A stretch of 11,635 nucleotides of DNA from an uncultured Lachnospiraceae bacterium (lineage in GTDB: Bacteria > Bacillota_A > Clostridia > Lachnospirales > Lachnospiraceae). The stretch is from positions 1 to 11,635 of the forward strand of contig CACZQE010000361.1 in the NCBI GenBank assembly GCA_902783205.1. The letters are read 5' to 3'. The notes beneath the pieces were generated by a model, which was not told where the DNA came from, made no database searches, and saw nothing but the letters and a program-made list of their open reading frames with translations. Shown piece by piece: positions 1-6,637 of this stretch (positions within the stretch are counted from its first letter, which is position 1; each line of letters opens with the position of its first letter). The translations under genes and the position numbers were made by a program.

Positions 1-63
1 AAGGATATTTGTCCGAGAATGGTAGAATCCGCGGTTGATATCCTGGAAGAGATGGAAATATAA
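1..63 (+). CDS. 3' end of an unidentified gene (partial)
   Basis: The first frame is open from base 1 to a TAA at 61-63, encoding 20 residues that end in VDILEEMEI. The acidic, helix-like tail has no recognisable motif, so no function can be assigned. The gene would converge on the minus strand methyltransferase gene, leaving 41 bases between the two stop codons. No clear intrinsic terminator is visible in that gap, only a 4-bp CGGC/GCCG inverted repeat. It may be a chance open stretch, but the neat stop followed by an opposing gene makes a real gene end plausible. Confidence 0.45.
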   Translation, partial: KDICPRMVESAVDILEEMEI

Positions 64-104
64 GCAACCGGGTACAGTGACACCAATTTCCGGCTTGCCG
101 ATAT

Positions 105-641
105 TTAAAGAGCTGTCCCCTTTGCCGGGATTGTAAATTGAGTCATATCATTGCCCTCCAACTCCAGAAGAGCTTTTTTCCTCATGATTCCCCCACCGTA
201 TCCGGTCAGGTTCCCGTTTGCTCCGACCACCCGGTGGCAGGGAACGATGATGCAGATCGGATTATGGCCGACCGCTCCGCCGACTGCCTGTGCAGACATT
301 CTTTTGAGCCCTCGCTCATTTGCGATTTGATCGGCAATCCATCCGTACGTAACCGTTTTTCCAAAAGGAATCTCACACATGATCTCTCCGACTCGATTAC
401 GGAAATCAGAGCCTACCAGATGAATCCTGGGAAAGAACCCGGGATCGCGGCCTGAAAAATAGATATTCAGCCATTCTTTCGTTTGAGCAAAATAGTCTGT
501 TTCACGCCGAACGGCTCCTTTCTTCAGACCAAGCCCAATATACCTGCCGCCTTCCGTAAACCAAAGCCCTGTAAGTCCCCGCTCATCACCGGCAAGCAGG
601 ATGTTTCCCAAAGGGGATTCATAATCATTCGTGTAAATCAT
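105..641 (-). CDS. ogt: Methylated-DNA--protein-cysteine S-methyltransferase (Ogt/MGMT type)
   Basis: This is a suicide DNA repair protein that moves the methyl group from O6-methylguanine (or O4-methylthymine) in DNA to its own cysteine. The 178 residues fit the family: an N-terminal Ada/Ogt-like domain (about 1-75) and a C-terminal DNA-binding and active-site domain (about 78-165). The signature PCHRV is at 134-138, with acceptor Cys135, His136 and Arg137. Asn127 in GHNP and the GYGGG loop (147-151) are also present. The helix-turn-helix arginine finger (Arg128 in human MGMT) aligns with Gln119 in SAQAVGGAV. I believe this is a common variant in Firmicutes rather than a defect. The ATG is supported by a GGAGGT site just upstream (bases 647-652 in plus coordinates). 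No Ada-type regulator is adjacent. The family call is secure; the ogt symbol is by similarity. Confidence 0.93.
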   Translation of the reverse strand: MIYTNDYESPLGNILLAGDERGLTGLWFTEGGRYIGLGLKKGAVRRETDYFAQTKEWLNIYFSGRDPGFFPRIHLVGSDFRNRVGEIMCEIPFGKTVTYGWIADQIANERGLKRMSAQAVGGAVGHNPICIIVPCHRVVGANGNLTGYGGGIMRKKALLELEGNDMTQFTIPAKGTAL

Positions 642-663
642 TCTGTACCTCCCGAATACCAGT

Positions 664-1000
664 TTACAGGTTTTTCAGAACCAATGCAATTCCCGACAGA
701 ATTAATAAAACAGTAGTATTTTTGCGAACTATCTCATCGTTCATATGTCCGCAGCACTTTATGCCTGTGAACAGCCCCGGCAGGGCAAAAGGAGTAAGGA
801 GTATAACTGATTTTATTGTGTCCGGTGTAAGAAGTCCCAGAGCTTTATAGAGAACGATGCGAAAGGAGTTTTCTACGATAAATACTGCGCTGATATTCGC
901 CTTGAACGATTCATCATTCTTTGTGACGCGACTGACATAAGCCGCTAACAGTGCCCCACTCCGAATAATCCGCACAACATGCCCGCTGTAACAGCTACTT
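664..1000 (-). pseudogene. C-terminal remnant of a TauE/SafE-type membrane exporter
   Basis: The minus frame ending at 664 encodes about 100 residues with the C-terminal half pattern of TauE/SafE (DUF81) transporters. There is an Ala/Leu-rich segment leading into KANISAVF, a conserved Phe-Arg stretch, then hydrophobic helices, PFALPGLFTG, and a final helix LLILSGIALVL before the stop. Upstream of about base 957 the homology jumps frame: the neighbouring minus frame reads AGMLCGLFGVG, the family's glycine-rich helix start, and then hits a stop. The frame change falls at a run of four C on the plus strand (954-957), consistent with a small indel. The N-terminal half is absent, because sequence beyond about 1000 belongs to a LysR remnant on the other strand. 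The product would lack half its membrane helices, so it is probably non-functional. The family call rests on pattern recognition. Confidence 0.68.
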
Positions 1001-1230
1001 CGCATAATGTGGGGATGCTGCTGCGGCTAAGCCTTAGCGGAGTCGGAGCGTGCATCTGCCCGCAAAAGATTGTTCAGAGTGGATTGACGCCGGGGCAGCT
1101 GGACTCCGTATGGGTGTTCCCATTTGGGGTGGAAACGGCAAACCGTATTCAATTCGGCTATCCAAAACACTCCTATCAGTGGAGTGTGATGGAGGAATTC
1201 ATTACATGTGCTAAGGCAGTTATCCGCTGA
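991..1230 (+). pseudogene. C-terminal remnant of a LysR-type transcriptional regulator
   Basis: The plus frame ending at TGA 1228-1230 encodes about 80 residues that match the last part of a LysR effector-binding domain. A helix, MLLRLSLSGVGACICPQKI, corresponds to the usual 'lv..G.Gi.llP' segment. It is followed by a linker, an RIQFGYPK strand and a final helix EEFITCAKAVI. The winged helix-turn-helix DNA-binding domain and most of the effector domain are missing. The sequence immediately to the left is the opposite-strand TauE-like remnant. Nothing resembling a ribosome binding site precedes the in-frame ATG at 979, so this is a gene fragment rather than a small gene. LysR regulators are often encoded divergently from the transporter gene they control, which fits the pair here. 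Confidence 0.68.
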
Positions 1231-1257
1231 GAATAGAAGGTAAGGTGGATATTACAT

Positions 1258-2262
1258 ATGAAAAGAAGAATAATGAATGCATTTTTCCTGGCCCTGATGC
1301 TGACAGTAATCACGTTCACGGTCTCATGCGCCGGTACATCAACGCCGGATAACGGCGGAGAAGATGGTGCTGTATTGAACTACAGGATCGCGGACAAGGC
1401 TGAGGGGACCGAACTGATGCTCTCCAACGACGAGTTTTTTGCCGGAATGACGCAGAATGATCTTGATTTCAGAATGCAGGAGTCAGGAGCGCAAATGGAC
1501 AGATACAAAGAGTTCGCAAAAGAGCAGGTGCGTGATTTTACAGACGAGCAGAAAGCGATTATCGATGAGCATATGGAAAGGATCAGCAGGGTGATCGCTG
1601 AAAGAGGGTATAAGCTCCCTGAGCTGGAACAGATCGTGTTTATAAATACGACAATGCTCGAAGAATGCGGATCAGCGGCTTACACTCACGGCACACAGAT
1701 ATATATAAGAGGGGATTTTCTTACAAAGAAAAGCAGTGAAGATGGGGGTAAGGAATTCCTGGATTACGTTTTTTCCCACGAATTATTTCACTGTATGACG
1801 CGGTGCAGCAGTGAGTTCCGTTCCAAAATGTACAGAATAATCCATTTCACGACCCGGGATGATGATTATGAAATGCCGCCTTCGGTAAAAGAATATTATA
1901 TTTCCAATCCCGACGTGGAACGTCACAATTCATTTGCGACATTTGTTATAAACGGTAAGGAGATCGACTGCTTTACGGCATTTGTGACGACCAGGCATTT
2001 TGAAAAGAAAGGTGATGAGTTCTTTGATTATGGTATCACAGCGCTGGTGCCTGTTGACGGAACAGACACCTATTATACTCGGCAGGATGCCGAGAATTTT
2101 GATGAGGTCTTCGGAAAGAATACCGATTATGTGATCGACCCGGAGGAGTGCATGGCTGACAACTTCGGTTTTTTGATCTCTTATGGAATGAATGGTCCTG
2201 ACGGCAGCGGCTATCCTGATCCTGAGATCATTTCCATGATCGATGATACACTAAAGAAATAA
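1258..2262 (+). CDS. Putative lipoprotein zinc metallopeptidase (HExxH family)
   Basis: The 334-residue protein begins with a Lys/Arg-rich N-terminus, a hydrophobic segment (about 7-20) and TVSC with Cys24 as the likely lipidation site, so it should be anchored outside the cytoplasmic membrane. A disordered Gly/Asp/Asn/Pro stretch follows. The HELFH sequence at 174-178 is an HExxH zinc motif, with His174 and His178 as ligands and Glu175 as catalytic base. A second motif, ECMAD at 297-301, has the ExxxD spacing of gluzincins, where the Glu is the third zinc ligand. The linker of about 120 residues between them is long, so the exact clan is uncertain. Cysteines flank both motifs (Cys180, Cys298). 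The start is supported by AAGGTGG at 1242-1248. The gene stands alone between remnants; no substrate or partner can be inferred. It uses many ATA and AGA codons compared with the enolase gene. Confidence 0.8.
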   Translation: MKRRIMNAFFLALMLTVITFTVSCAGTSTPDNGGEDGAVLNYRIADKAEGTELMLSNDEFFAGMTQNDLDFRMQESGAQMDRYKEFAKEQVRDFTDEQKAIIDEHMERISRVIAERGYKLPELEQIVFINTTMLEECGSAAYTHGTQIYIRGDFLTKKSSEDGGKEFLDYVFSHELFHCMTRCSSEFRSKMYRIIHFTTRDDDYEMPPSVKEYYISNPDVERHNSFATFVINGKEIDCFTAFVTTRHFEKKGDEFFDYGITALVPVDGTDTYYTRQDAENFDEVFGKNTDYVIDPEECMADNFGFLISYGMNGPDGSGYPDPEIISMIDDTLKK

Positions 2263-2320
2263 TATGAGATCAGCAGCGCTAAGTCATAGAGAGTATGTGG
2301 TTCGTCGGAACCCATTGGGA

Positions 2321-2375
2321 TTAAAAAAAATACAATGAGAAAACGGGCCCCGGTCTCATTATTCACAGGGCCCGT
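2321..2375 (-). terminator. Intrinsic terminator for the minus strand upp/remnant unit
   Basis: Read on the minus strand, a 7-bp stem (bases 2354-2360 with 2334-2340, 13-base loop) is followed three bases later by eight T residues (plus-strand A run 2323-2330). This is a good intrinsic terminator layout. A second 8-bp GC-rich stem, ACGGGCCC with GGGCCCGT (2343-2350 with 2368-2375), interlocks with the first. The structure overlaps the last codons of the broken gene to its right. On the plus strand no T-run follows, so it is unlikely to terminate the lipoprotein gene. Confidence 0.72.
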
Positions 2376-3328
2376 CATTTATGGAATGCCAGACTTCTGA
2401 AAACTCTCTCCCGGCTGAGGAGGGAGTTTTTTTTGCCAGAGCAAGAAGCTGCTTAACGGTATCTCTTGCGGAAACACTCTTAGGAAGAAATGAGAAACGG
2501 ATCAGATCCTCAAAGACTTTTCTGCGATTACTGTAATATTTATTCACGTCAAAGCATCTGTCATACAGATCCAGCTTCCCCAGAAAATCCAGGGGAATCA
2601 TGGTTTTCCAGCAGCCAAAACAATCTCCGCAGTTTTTATGGCCTGCCTCCTGATTAAAGCAGACCTCGGCGAACGCCTGAAAATCCTCATCATCCGCGAT
2701 AGCTTTTATCTTGTCAACCCTCAGATCATGATCACTGGTCATATAGCGGAAAGTCTCGGTCTGCAGGCATTCACAGAGCAGGTCTTCATAGAGCTGGGTC
2801 GGAGAATACAGAGATATGTCCACTGTATGGTCTTCGTGGCCTGAAGAAGAACTGAGGTATACTGAAAACAGGTGTTCAAGAGCAAGAGAGCATGCTGTAT
2901 ACCGATACATTGCCGAGAAGATATAACCGCCGCGGTAGAAGTCTTTGTCCAGATTGTTTTCTACCATGACAAATGAAAGCCGGTGATGATCCGCGATGAT
3001 CCGGCCGCGTATCCTTCCTGACAGCTTACAGGTTCAGACGTGACCGGTCCTGAAAGATTCACCGGGGCAAAGCCGCTTTCCGCCAGGGCAGGCATCAGCT
3101 TCTTTGTCAAACCGTTATACAGTTTTTTTGACATAGGAGCTTCAAAAGAAATATCTGATCCGGATGCCATGGCGTACCAGAACATGGCAAGGACAAAGGC
3201 ATTGCTCCACTCACTGCAAAGACAGGGGGCATACTCCTCGTCCACAGAAAACCAGAGGCAGCCAGATAAGCCCTGTCATTGTCAGTAGTAATAAATGGTT
3301 TTCCAATCTTAATCACTTTGCTCTTCAC
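2359..3328 (-). pseudogene. Broken gene resembling a PP-loop-like (ATP-pyrophosphatase-type) protein
   Basis: Three consecutive minus frames read as pieces of one protein. Piece 1 starts at a GTG (3326-3328) with KVIKIGKPF and runs to about ASGF. Piece 2 continues as SVDEEYAPC to about GYAAG near base 3007. Piece 3 continues as RIIADHHRLSF through MVENNL to the TAA at 2359. The first break is at a run of four A on plus (3248-3251); one more base would restore GFSVDEEY. The second break lies where an SGGxDS-type PP-loop would be expected, and residues seem to be missing there. The C-terminal piece has a cysteine cluster, CGDCFGCWKTMIPLDFLGKL, like the C/K-rich segment in some PP-loop-like proteins found near polysaccharide genes. 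The family assignment is my inference. The gene lies 11 bases after upp, probably in the same transcript. Confidence 0.6.
2983..3002. repeat. 10-bp imperfect tandem repeat at the break in the PP-loop-like remnant
   Basis: Two adjacent copies, GTGATGATCC and GCGATGATCC, differ by one base. They sit exactly where the reading frame of the minus strand remnant changes and where the conserved nucleotide-binding loop seems to be missing. Slipped-strand deletion or duplication at such a repeat could have produced the lesion. Confidence 0.55.
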
Positions 3329-3339
3329 CTCTGAGAATT

Positions 3340-3969
3340 CTAATCGGTTCCGAACATCCTGTCTCCCGCATCGCCCAGACCCGGGCAGATGTAGGCATTT
3401 ACATTCAGCTCCCGGTCTATATGGCCGATATAAAGCTGGATATCGGGATGCGCCTTCATCAGGTTTTCAACTCCCTCAGGAGCAGCGATGATCGACATGA
3501 ACTTGATCTGCTTACCTCCATGCTTTTTGATCATGTCAAGAGCGGCGATGGCTGAACCGCCGGTTGCCAGCATGGGGTCCGTAACGACGATCAGTCTTTC
3601 TTCGATATGTCCCGGAAGATTACAGTAATATTCGTGAGCCTCATGGGTCAATTCATCCCTCTCAAGACCGATATGGCCCACTTTGGCGGAGGGAACCATT
3701 GTCAGCACTCCGCTGAGCATTCCCAGACCGGCCCGCAGAATGGGGACGATCACGAGCTTTTTACCCTTGATAAGAGGGGAGTGACAGACCTCGATCGGTG
3801 TCTCGATCCGGACATTTTCCATGGGCAGATCCGCCAGAGCCTCATAGACCATCAGCATTGAGATTTCATCCACAAGCTTGCGGAATTCATTTGTGCTGGT
3901 ATGCTTTTTTCGAAGCAGCGTGATTTTATGTTGAACAAGCGGATGTGTTAGCTCCGTTACATTTTTCAT
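3340..3969 (-). CDS. upp: Uracil phosphoribosyltransferase
   Basis: This cytoplasmic enzyme of pyrimidine salvage converts uracil and PRPP to UMP and pyrophosphate. The 209 residues are the normal family length. The PRPP-binding loop VTDPMLATGGSA is at 129-140, the conserved PILRAGLGM at 76-84, and the C-terminal uracil-binding segment GLGDAGDRMFGTD at 197-209, ending as expected. The ATG at 3967-3969 has a strong GGAGGTG site (plus 3974-3980). A sigma-A type promoter lies upstream at 4010-4039. The broken PP-loop-like gene follows 11 bases after the stop, apparently in the same transcript, which ends at the terminator near 2321-2375. No pyrR-type attenuator or adjacent uracil permease (uraA/pyrP) gene is visible. 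The identification is secure. Confidence 0.97.
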   Translation of the reverse strand: MKNVTELTHPLVQHKITLLRKKHTSTNEFRKLVDEISMLMVYEALADLPMENVRIETPIEVCHSPLIKGKKLVIVPILRAGLGMLSGVLTMVPSAKVGHIGLERDELTHEAHEYYCNLPGHIEERLIVVTDPMLATGGSAIAALDMIKKHGGKQIKFMSIIAAPEGVENLMKAHPDIQLYIGHIDRELNVNAYICPGLGDAGDRMFGTD

Positions 3970-4009
3970 ATGGCACCTCCAAACAGGGATTATTTTTTTT
4001 GCTATTCTT

Positions 4010-4039
4010 ATTATAGGGCTGTCAAAGTTAATCCGTCAA
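4010..4039 (-). promoter_or_regulatory. Sigma-A type promoter for upp
   Basis: On the minus strand there is a TTGACG -35 box (plus 4034-4039), an 18-base spacer and a perfect TATAAT -10 box (plus 4010-4015), about 40 bases upstream of the upp start codon. It is divergent from the transporter promoter at 4066-4094. Confidence 0.72.
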
Positions 4040-4065
4040 TTGACATAAATTGAAATATGTCCTCA

Positions 4066-4094
4066 TTGCTTTATTGCCAAAACTGGTGTATAAT
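4066..4094 (+). promoter_or_regulatory. Probable sigma-A type promoter for the ABC importer operon
   Basis: A perfect TATAAT -10 box is at 4089-4094, with a weaker TTGCTT -35 box at 4066-4071 and a 17-base spacer. It is 53 bases upstream of the binding-protein start codon. No operator or riboswitch-like structure is evident in the short leader. Confidence 0.62.
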
Positions 4095-4147
4095 CACCTC
4101 GACTGACTAACATTGACCCTTTTGGGCAGTGATGAAAGGAGACTAAC

Positions 4148-5677
4148 ATGAAAAAAAGAATTTTGGCAATGACCCTCGCAGCAGTTCTGATGATTTCAAT
4201 GATCAGTGCCTGTGGAAAGAAAGACGGTGGCGGAAAGGGCAAGAAGGCTGACAGAGCCGCTGACAATTCACTGGTCGTTGGCATCGCGCAGGATTTCGAC
4301 AGTCTTGACCCCGATTATATGACGGCGGCAGGAACCAAGGAAGTTCTGTTCAACGTATTTGAAGGTCTGGTAAAACCGAATGAGGAAGGCGAGATTGTTC
4401 CGGCTGTCGCATCCGAGGTGGAAAAGTCCGAGGATGGCCTGACTTATACCTTTACTCTCCGGGAAGGTGTTACTTTCCACAATGGAGATCCTGTTGAGAT
4501 GGATGATGTGATTTATTCCATCAACAGAAGACGGGACGGAAAAGACGCTGCCGCCCAGCTTCCCGCTCTTGAGGTCATAAAGGATGTCAAGGGGAAAGAC
4601 GGCAAGCTTACCGTTACCCTTACAGAGCCGAGTAACGAATTCCTCGCATATATTATGAATGCATATATTATTCCGGCTGATTACGGCAAACAGGAGACAG
4701 CTCCCGTGGGAACCGGTCCCTATAAGTTTGTTTCCAGGAAAGTTCAGGACAACCTGGTCCTGGAGCGCTTTGAAGATTACTGGGGCCAGGGCGGCACGAT
4801 CGATAAGGTCACCTTTAAGATCCAGGAAAAGTCTGAAGCTCTGATCACCGGTCTCCAGGGCGGATCCCTTGATCTGGTTGCCCATCTGTCTTCAGACCAG
4901 ATCGCCCAGCTGAATCAGGATGATTTCGATATTGAAGAGGGCAGCATGAACCTTGTCCAGGCTCTGTATCTGAACAATAAGGAGAAACCCTTTGACGATG
5001 TCCGGGTACGCCAGGCGCTCTCTTATGCAATCGACAAGAAGACAGTGATTGACATGGCCTTTGACGGATACGGAATTCCCCTGGGTACTTCCATGTTCCC
5101 GTCCTTTGTCAAGTACTATGATGATTCTCTGACAGATTACTATAAGCAGGACATCAAGAAGGCAAAGAAGCTGCTTAAAGATGCCGGCTATCCCAACGGC
5201 TTCAAGATGACCATAACCGTGCCCAGCAATTATACGCCGCATGTGAATACGGCAACAGTTATCGTAGAGCTTTTAAAGGAAATCGGTGTGGAGGCATCTG
5301 TTGAGCCGGTCGACTGGAATACATGGCTTGACCAGGTATATGATCACAGAAAGTTCCAGTCTACAATCACCGGACTGACCAGTGATAATATGACGGCCCG
5401 CAAGCTGCTGGATCGTTTCGGCAGTGATGCGGATAACAACTTTACCAATTACAGCAATAAGGACTATGACAAGATCCTGAAGAAGGCAATTGCCGAGACG
5501 GATGACGAGAAGCAGGTTGAGCTTTACCGTCAGCTGGAGAAGAACCTTACGGAGAATGCGGCAAATGTATATCTGCAGGATATGGCCGACCTTGTTGCCT
5601 GTCGAAAAGGTCTTAAGGGACTGACTTTCTATCCCCTCTATGTCCTTGATATCAGTAAACTTCAGTGGAAGGAATAG
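4148..5677 (+). CDS. ABC importer substrate-binding lipoprotein (family 5, peptide/nickel type)
   Basis: This extracellular solute-binding protein delivers ligand to the permeases encoded next. The 509 residues are typical of family 5 (OppA/DppA/NikA). The N-terminus is a lipoprotein signal, with ISAC and Cys22 as the lipidation site, followed by a Gly/Lys linker (23-38) and the mature domain. The family signature region spans about 103-126 (LREGVTFHNGDPVEMDDVIY). The start is set by AAAGGAG at 4134-4140. It is the first gene of a five-gene importer operon; the first permease starts 6 bases after the stop. Family 5 covers peptides, nickel, glutathione, opines and oligosaccharides, and the ligand cannot be read from sequence. 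The protein has no His-rich segment pointing to metal. A di- or oligopeptide is the default guess. Confidence 0.92.
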   Translation: MKKRILAMTLAAVLMISMISACGKKDGGGKGKKADRAADNSLVVGIAQDFDSLDPDYMTAAGTKEVLFNVFEGLVKPNEEGEIVPAVASEVEKSEDGLTYTFTLREGVTFHNGDPVEMDDVIYSINRRRDGKDAAAQLPALEVIKDVKGKDGKLTVTLTEPSNEFLAYIMNAYIIPADYGKQETAPVGTGPYKFVSRKVQDNLVLERFEDYWGQGGTIDKVTFKIQEKSEALITGLQGGSLDLVAHLSSDQIAQLNQDDFDIEEGSMNLVQALYLNNKEKPFDDVRVRQALSYAIDKKTVIDMAFDGYGIPLGTSMFPSFVKYYDDSLTDYYKQDIKKAKKLLKDAGYPNGFKMTITVPSNYTPHVNTATVIVELLKEIGVEASVEPVDWNTWLDQVYDHRKFQSTITGLTSDNMTARKLLDRFGSDADNNFTNYSNKDYDKILKKAIAETDDEKQVELYRQLEKNLTENAANVYLQDMADLVACRKGLKGLTFYPLYVLDISKLQWKE

Positions 5678-5683
5678 ACAAAA

Positions 5684-6637
5684 ATGATCAAATATGTGGC
5701 AAAAAGGATAGGGATGCTACTTCTGACCATGCTTTTCGTGTCCTTTTTGACCTTTCTTGCATTTGAACTTATTTCCGGCGATCCGGCCCGTAATATGTTA
5801 GGAACCAGCGCCCCATCTTCTCAGGTGGCGGCGCTGCGTCACGAATTGGGGCTGGATCGGCCTTTTCTTATACGCTACCTGGATTGGCTGACAGGGTTTT
5901 TCTCAGGCAACCTGGGGATTTCCTACAGTTACCGTCAGCCGGTGTGGGATCTGATCGCTTCCAAACTTGGTATTACTCTGCTCCTGAGTATGATCAGTTT
6001 TATTCTGATTATTCTTATCTCAATTCCGACAGGCCTTTTTTCCTATCAGTGGGCCGCAGGCGGGAGAGAGTGGCTTACTACCGGCTTCAACCAGCTCTGC
6101 ATGGCTGTTCCGCCCTTTTTTACGGGAATTCTGGTCTGCTGGGTTTTCGGTATAATTCTACGCTTCTTTTCACCGGGTGATTTCCCTGATCTTTTCTACG
6201 ATCCTGCGGGCGCTCTTCTCCATCTCTTTTTTGGAGCGGTCTGCCTGAGTATTCCCAGGATTGCCATGACTGTCCGCATGATGCGGAGTACCATTGTCAG
6301 TGAAATGAATAAGGCTTATGTCCGCACCGCGATCAGCCGGGGCAATGACAGGCGCAGTGTCCTGATGACTCACGTCCTTAAGAATTCCATGATCTCCGTG
6401 GTTACCTTCTTGGGTCAGACCATGGCGGAAATCGTAGGAGCAGGGATTGTAGTGGAACAGGTTCTCGGTATTCCGGGACTGGGACGTTTCCTGGTTCTGT
6501 CCATAGCTCACAGGGATTACCCTGTGGTGCAGTCGATCGTGGTTATCCTGGCTTTCTGGGTCGTACTGGCAGGTACTCTGGCAGATCTGGTCAACCAGTA
6601 TATTGATCCGAGACTGAGACTGGGAGGGCAGAAGTGA
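5684..6637 (+). CDS. ABC importer permease, DppB/OppB type
   Basis: This is one of the two membrane subunits of the importer. The 317-residue protein has a first transmembrane helix at about 8-30, then the conserved motif with SGDPAR and LGLDRPFLIRYLDWL (about 31-69), typical of DppB-like permeases. More hydrophobic segments follow at about 97-120, 136-161 and 180-195. A cytoplasmic EAA-type loop at about 207-235 (AYVRTAISRGNDRRSVLMTH) docks on the ATPases. It begins 6 bases after the binding-protein gene, using a GGAAGG-like site inside that gene's 3' end. It ends in a TGATG overlap with the next permease gene. The length is normal for the family and no lesions are seen. Confidence 0.93.
   Translation: MIKYVAKRIGMLLLTMLFVSFLTFLAFELISGDPARNMLGTSAPSSQVAALRHELGLDRPFLIRYLDWLTGFFSGNLGISYSYRQPVWDLIASKLGITLLLSMISFILIILISIPTGLFSYQWAAGGREWLTTGFNQLCMAVPPFFTGILVCWVFGIILRFFSPGDFPDLFYDPAGALLHLFFGAVCLSIPRIAMTVRMMRSTIVSEMNKAYVRTAISRGNDRRSVLMTHVLKNSMISVVTFLGQTMAEIVGAGIVVEQVLGIPGLGRFLVLSIAHRDYPVVQSIVVILAFWVVLAGTLADLVNQYIDPRLRLGGQK

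Noticed and set aside
138..716. Plus strand open frames opposite the methyltransferase gene
   Set aside because: They are antisense to a clearly conserved gene, lack ribosome binding sites and have low-complexity Cys/His/Pro-rich composition typical of shadow frames.
979..1230. Small complete gene starting at ATG 979
   Set aside because: No ribosome binding site precedes it, and its first 5 or so codons overlap the minus strand TauE-like homology; only the later part resembles LysR, so a fragment is more likely.
2263..2342. Plus strand terminator for the lipoprotein gene
   Set aside because: The A-run at 2323-2330 is the wrong polarity for the plus strand, and no hairpin followed by T residues is present on that strand.
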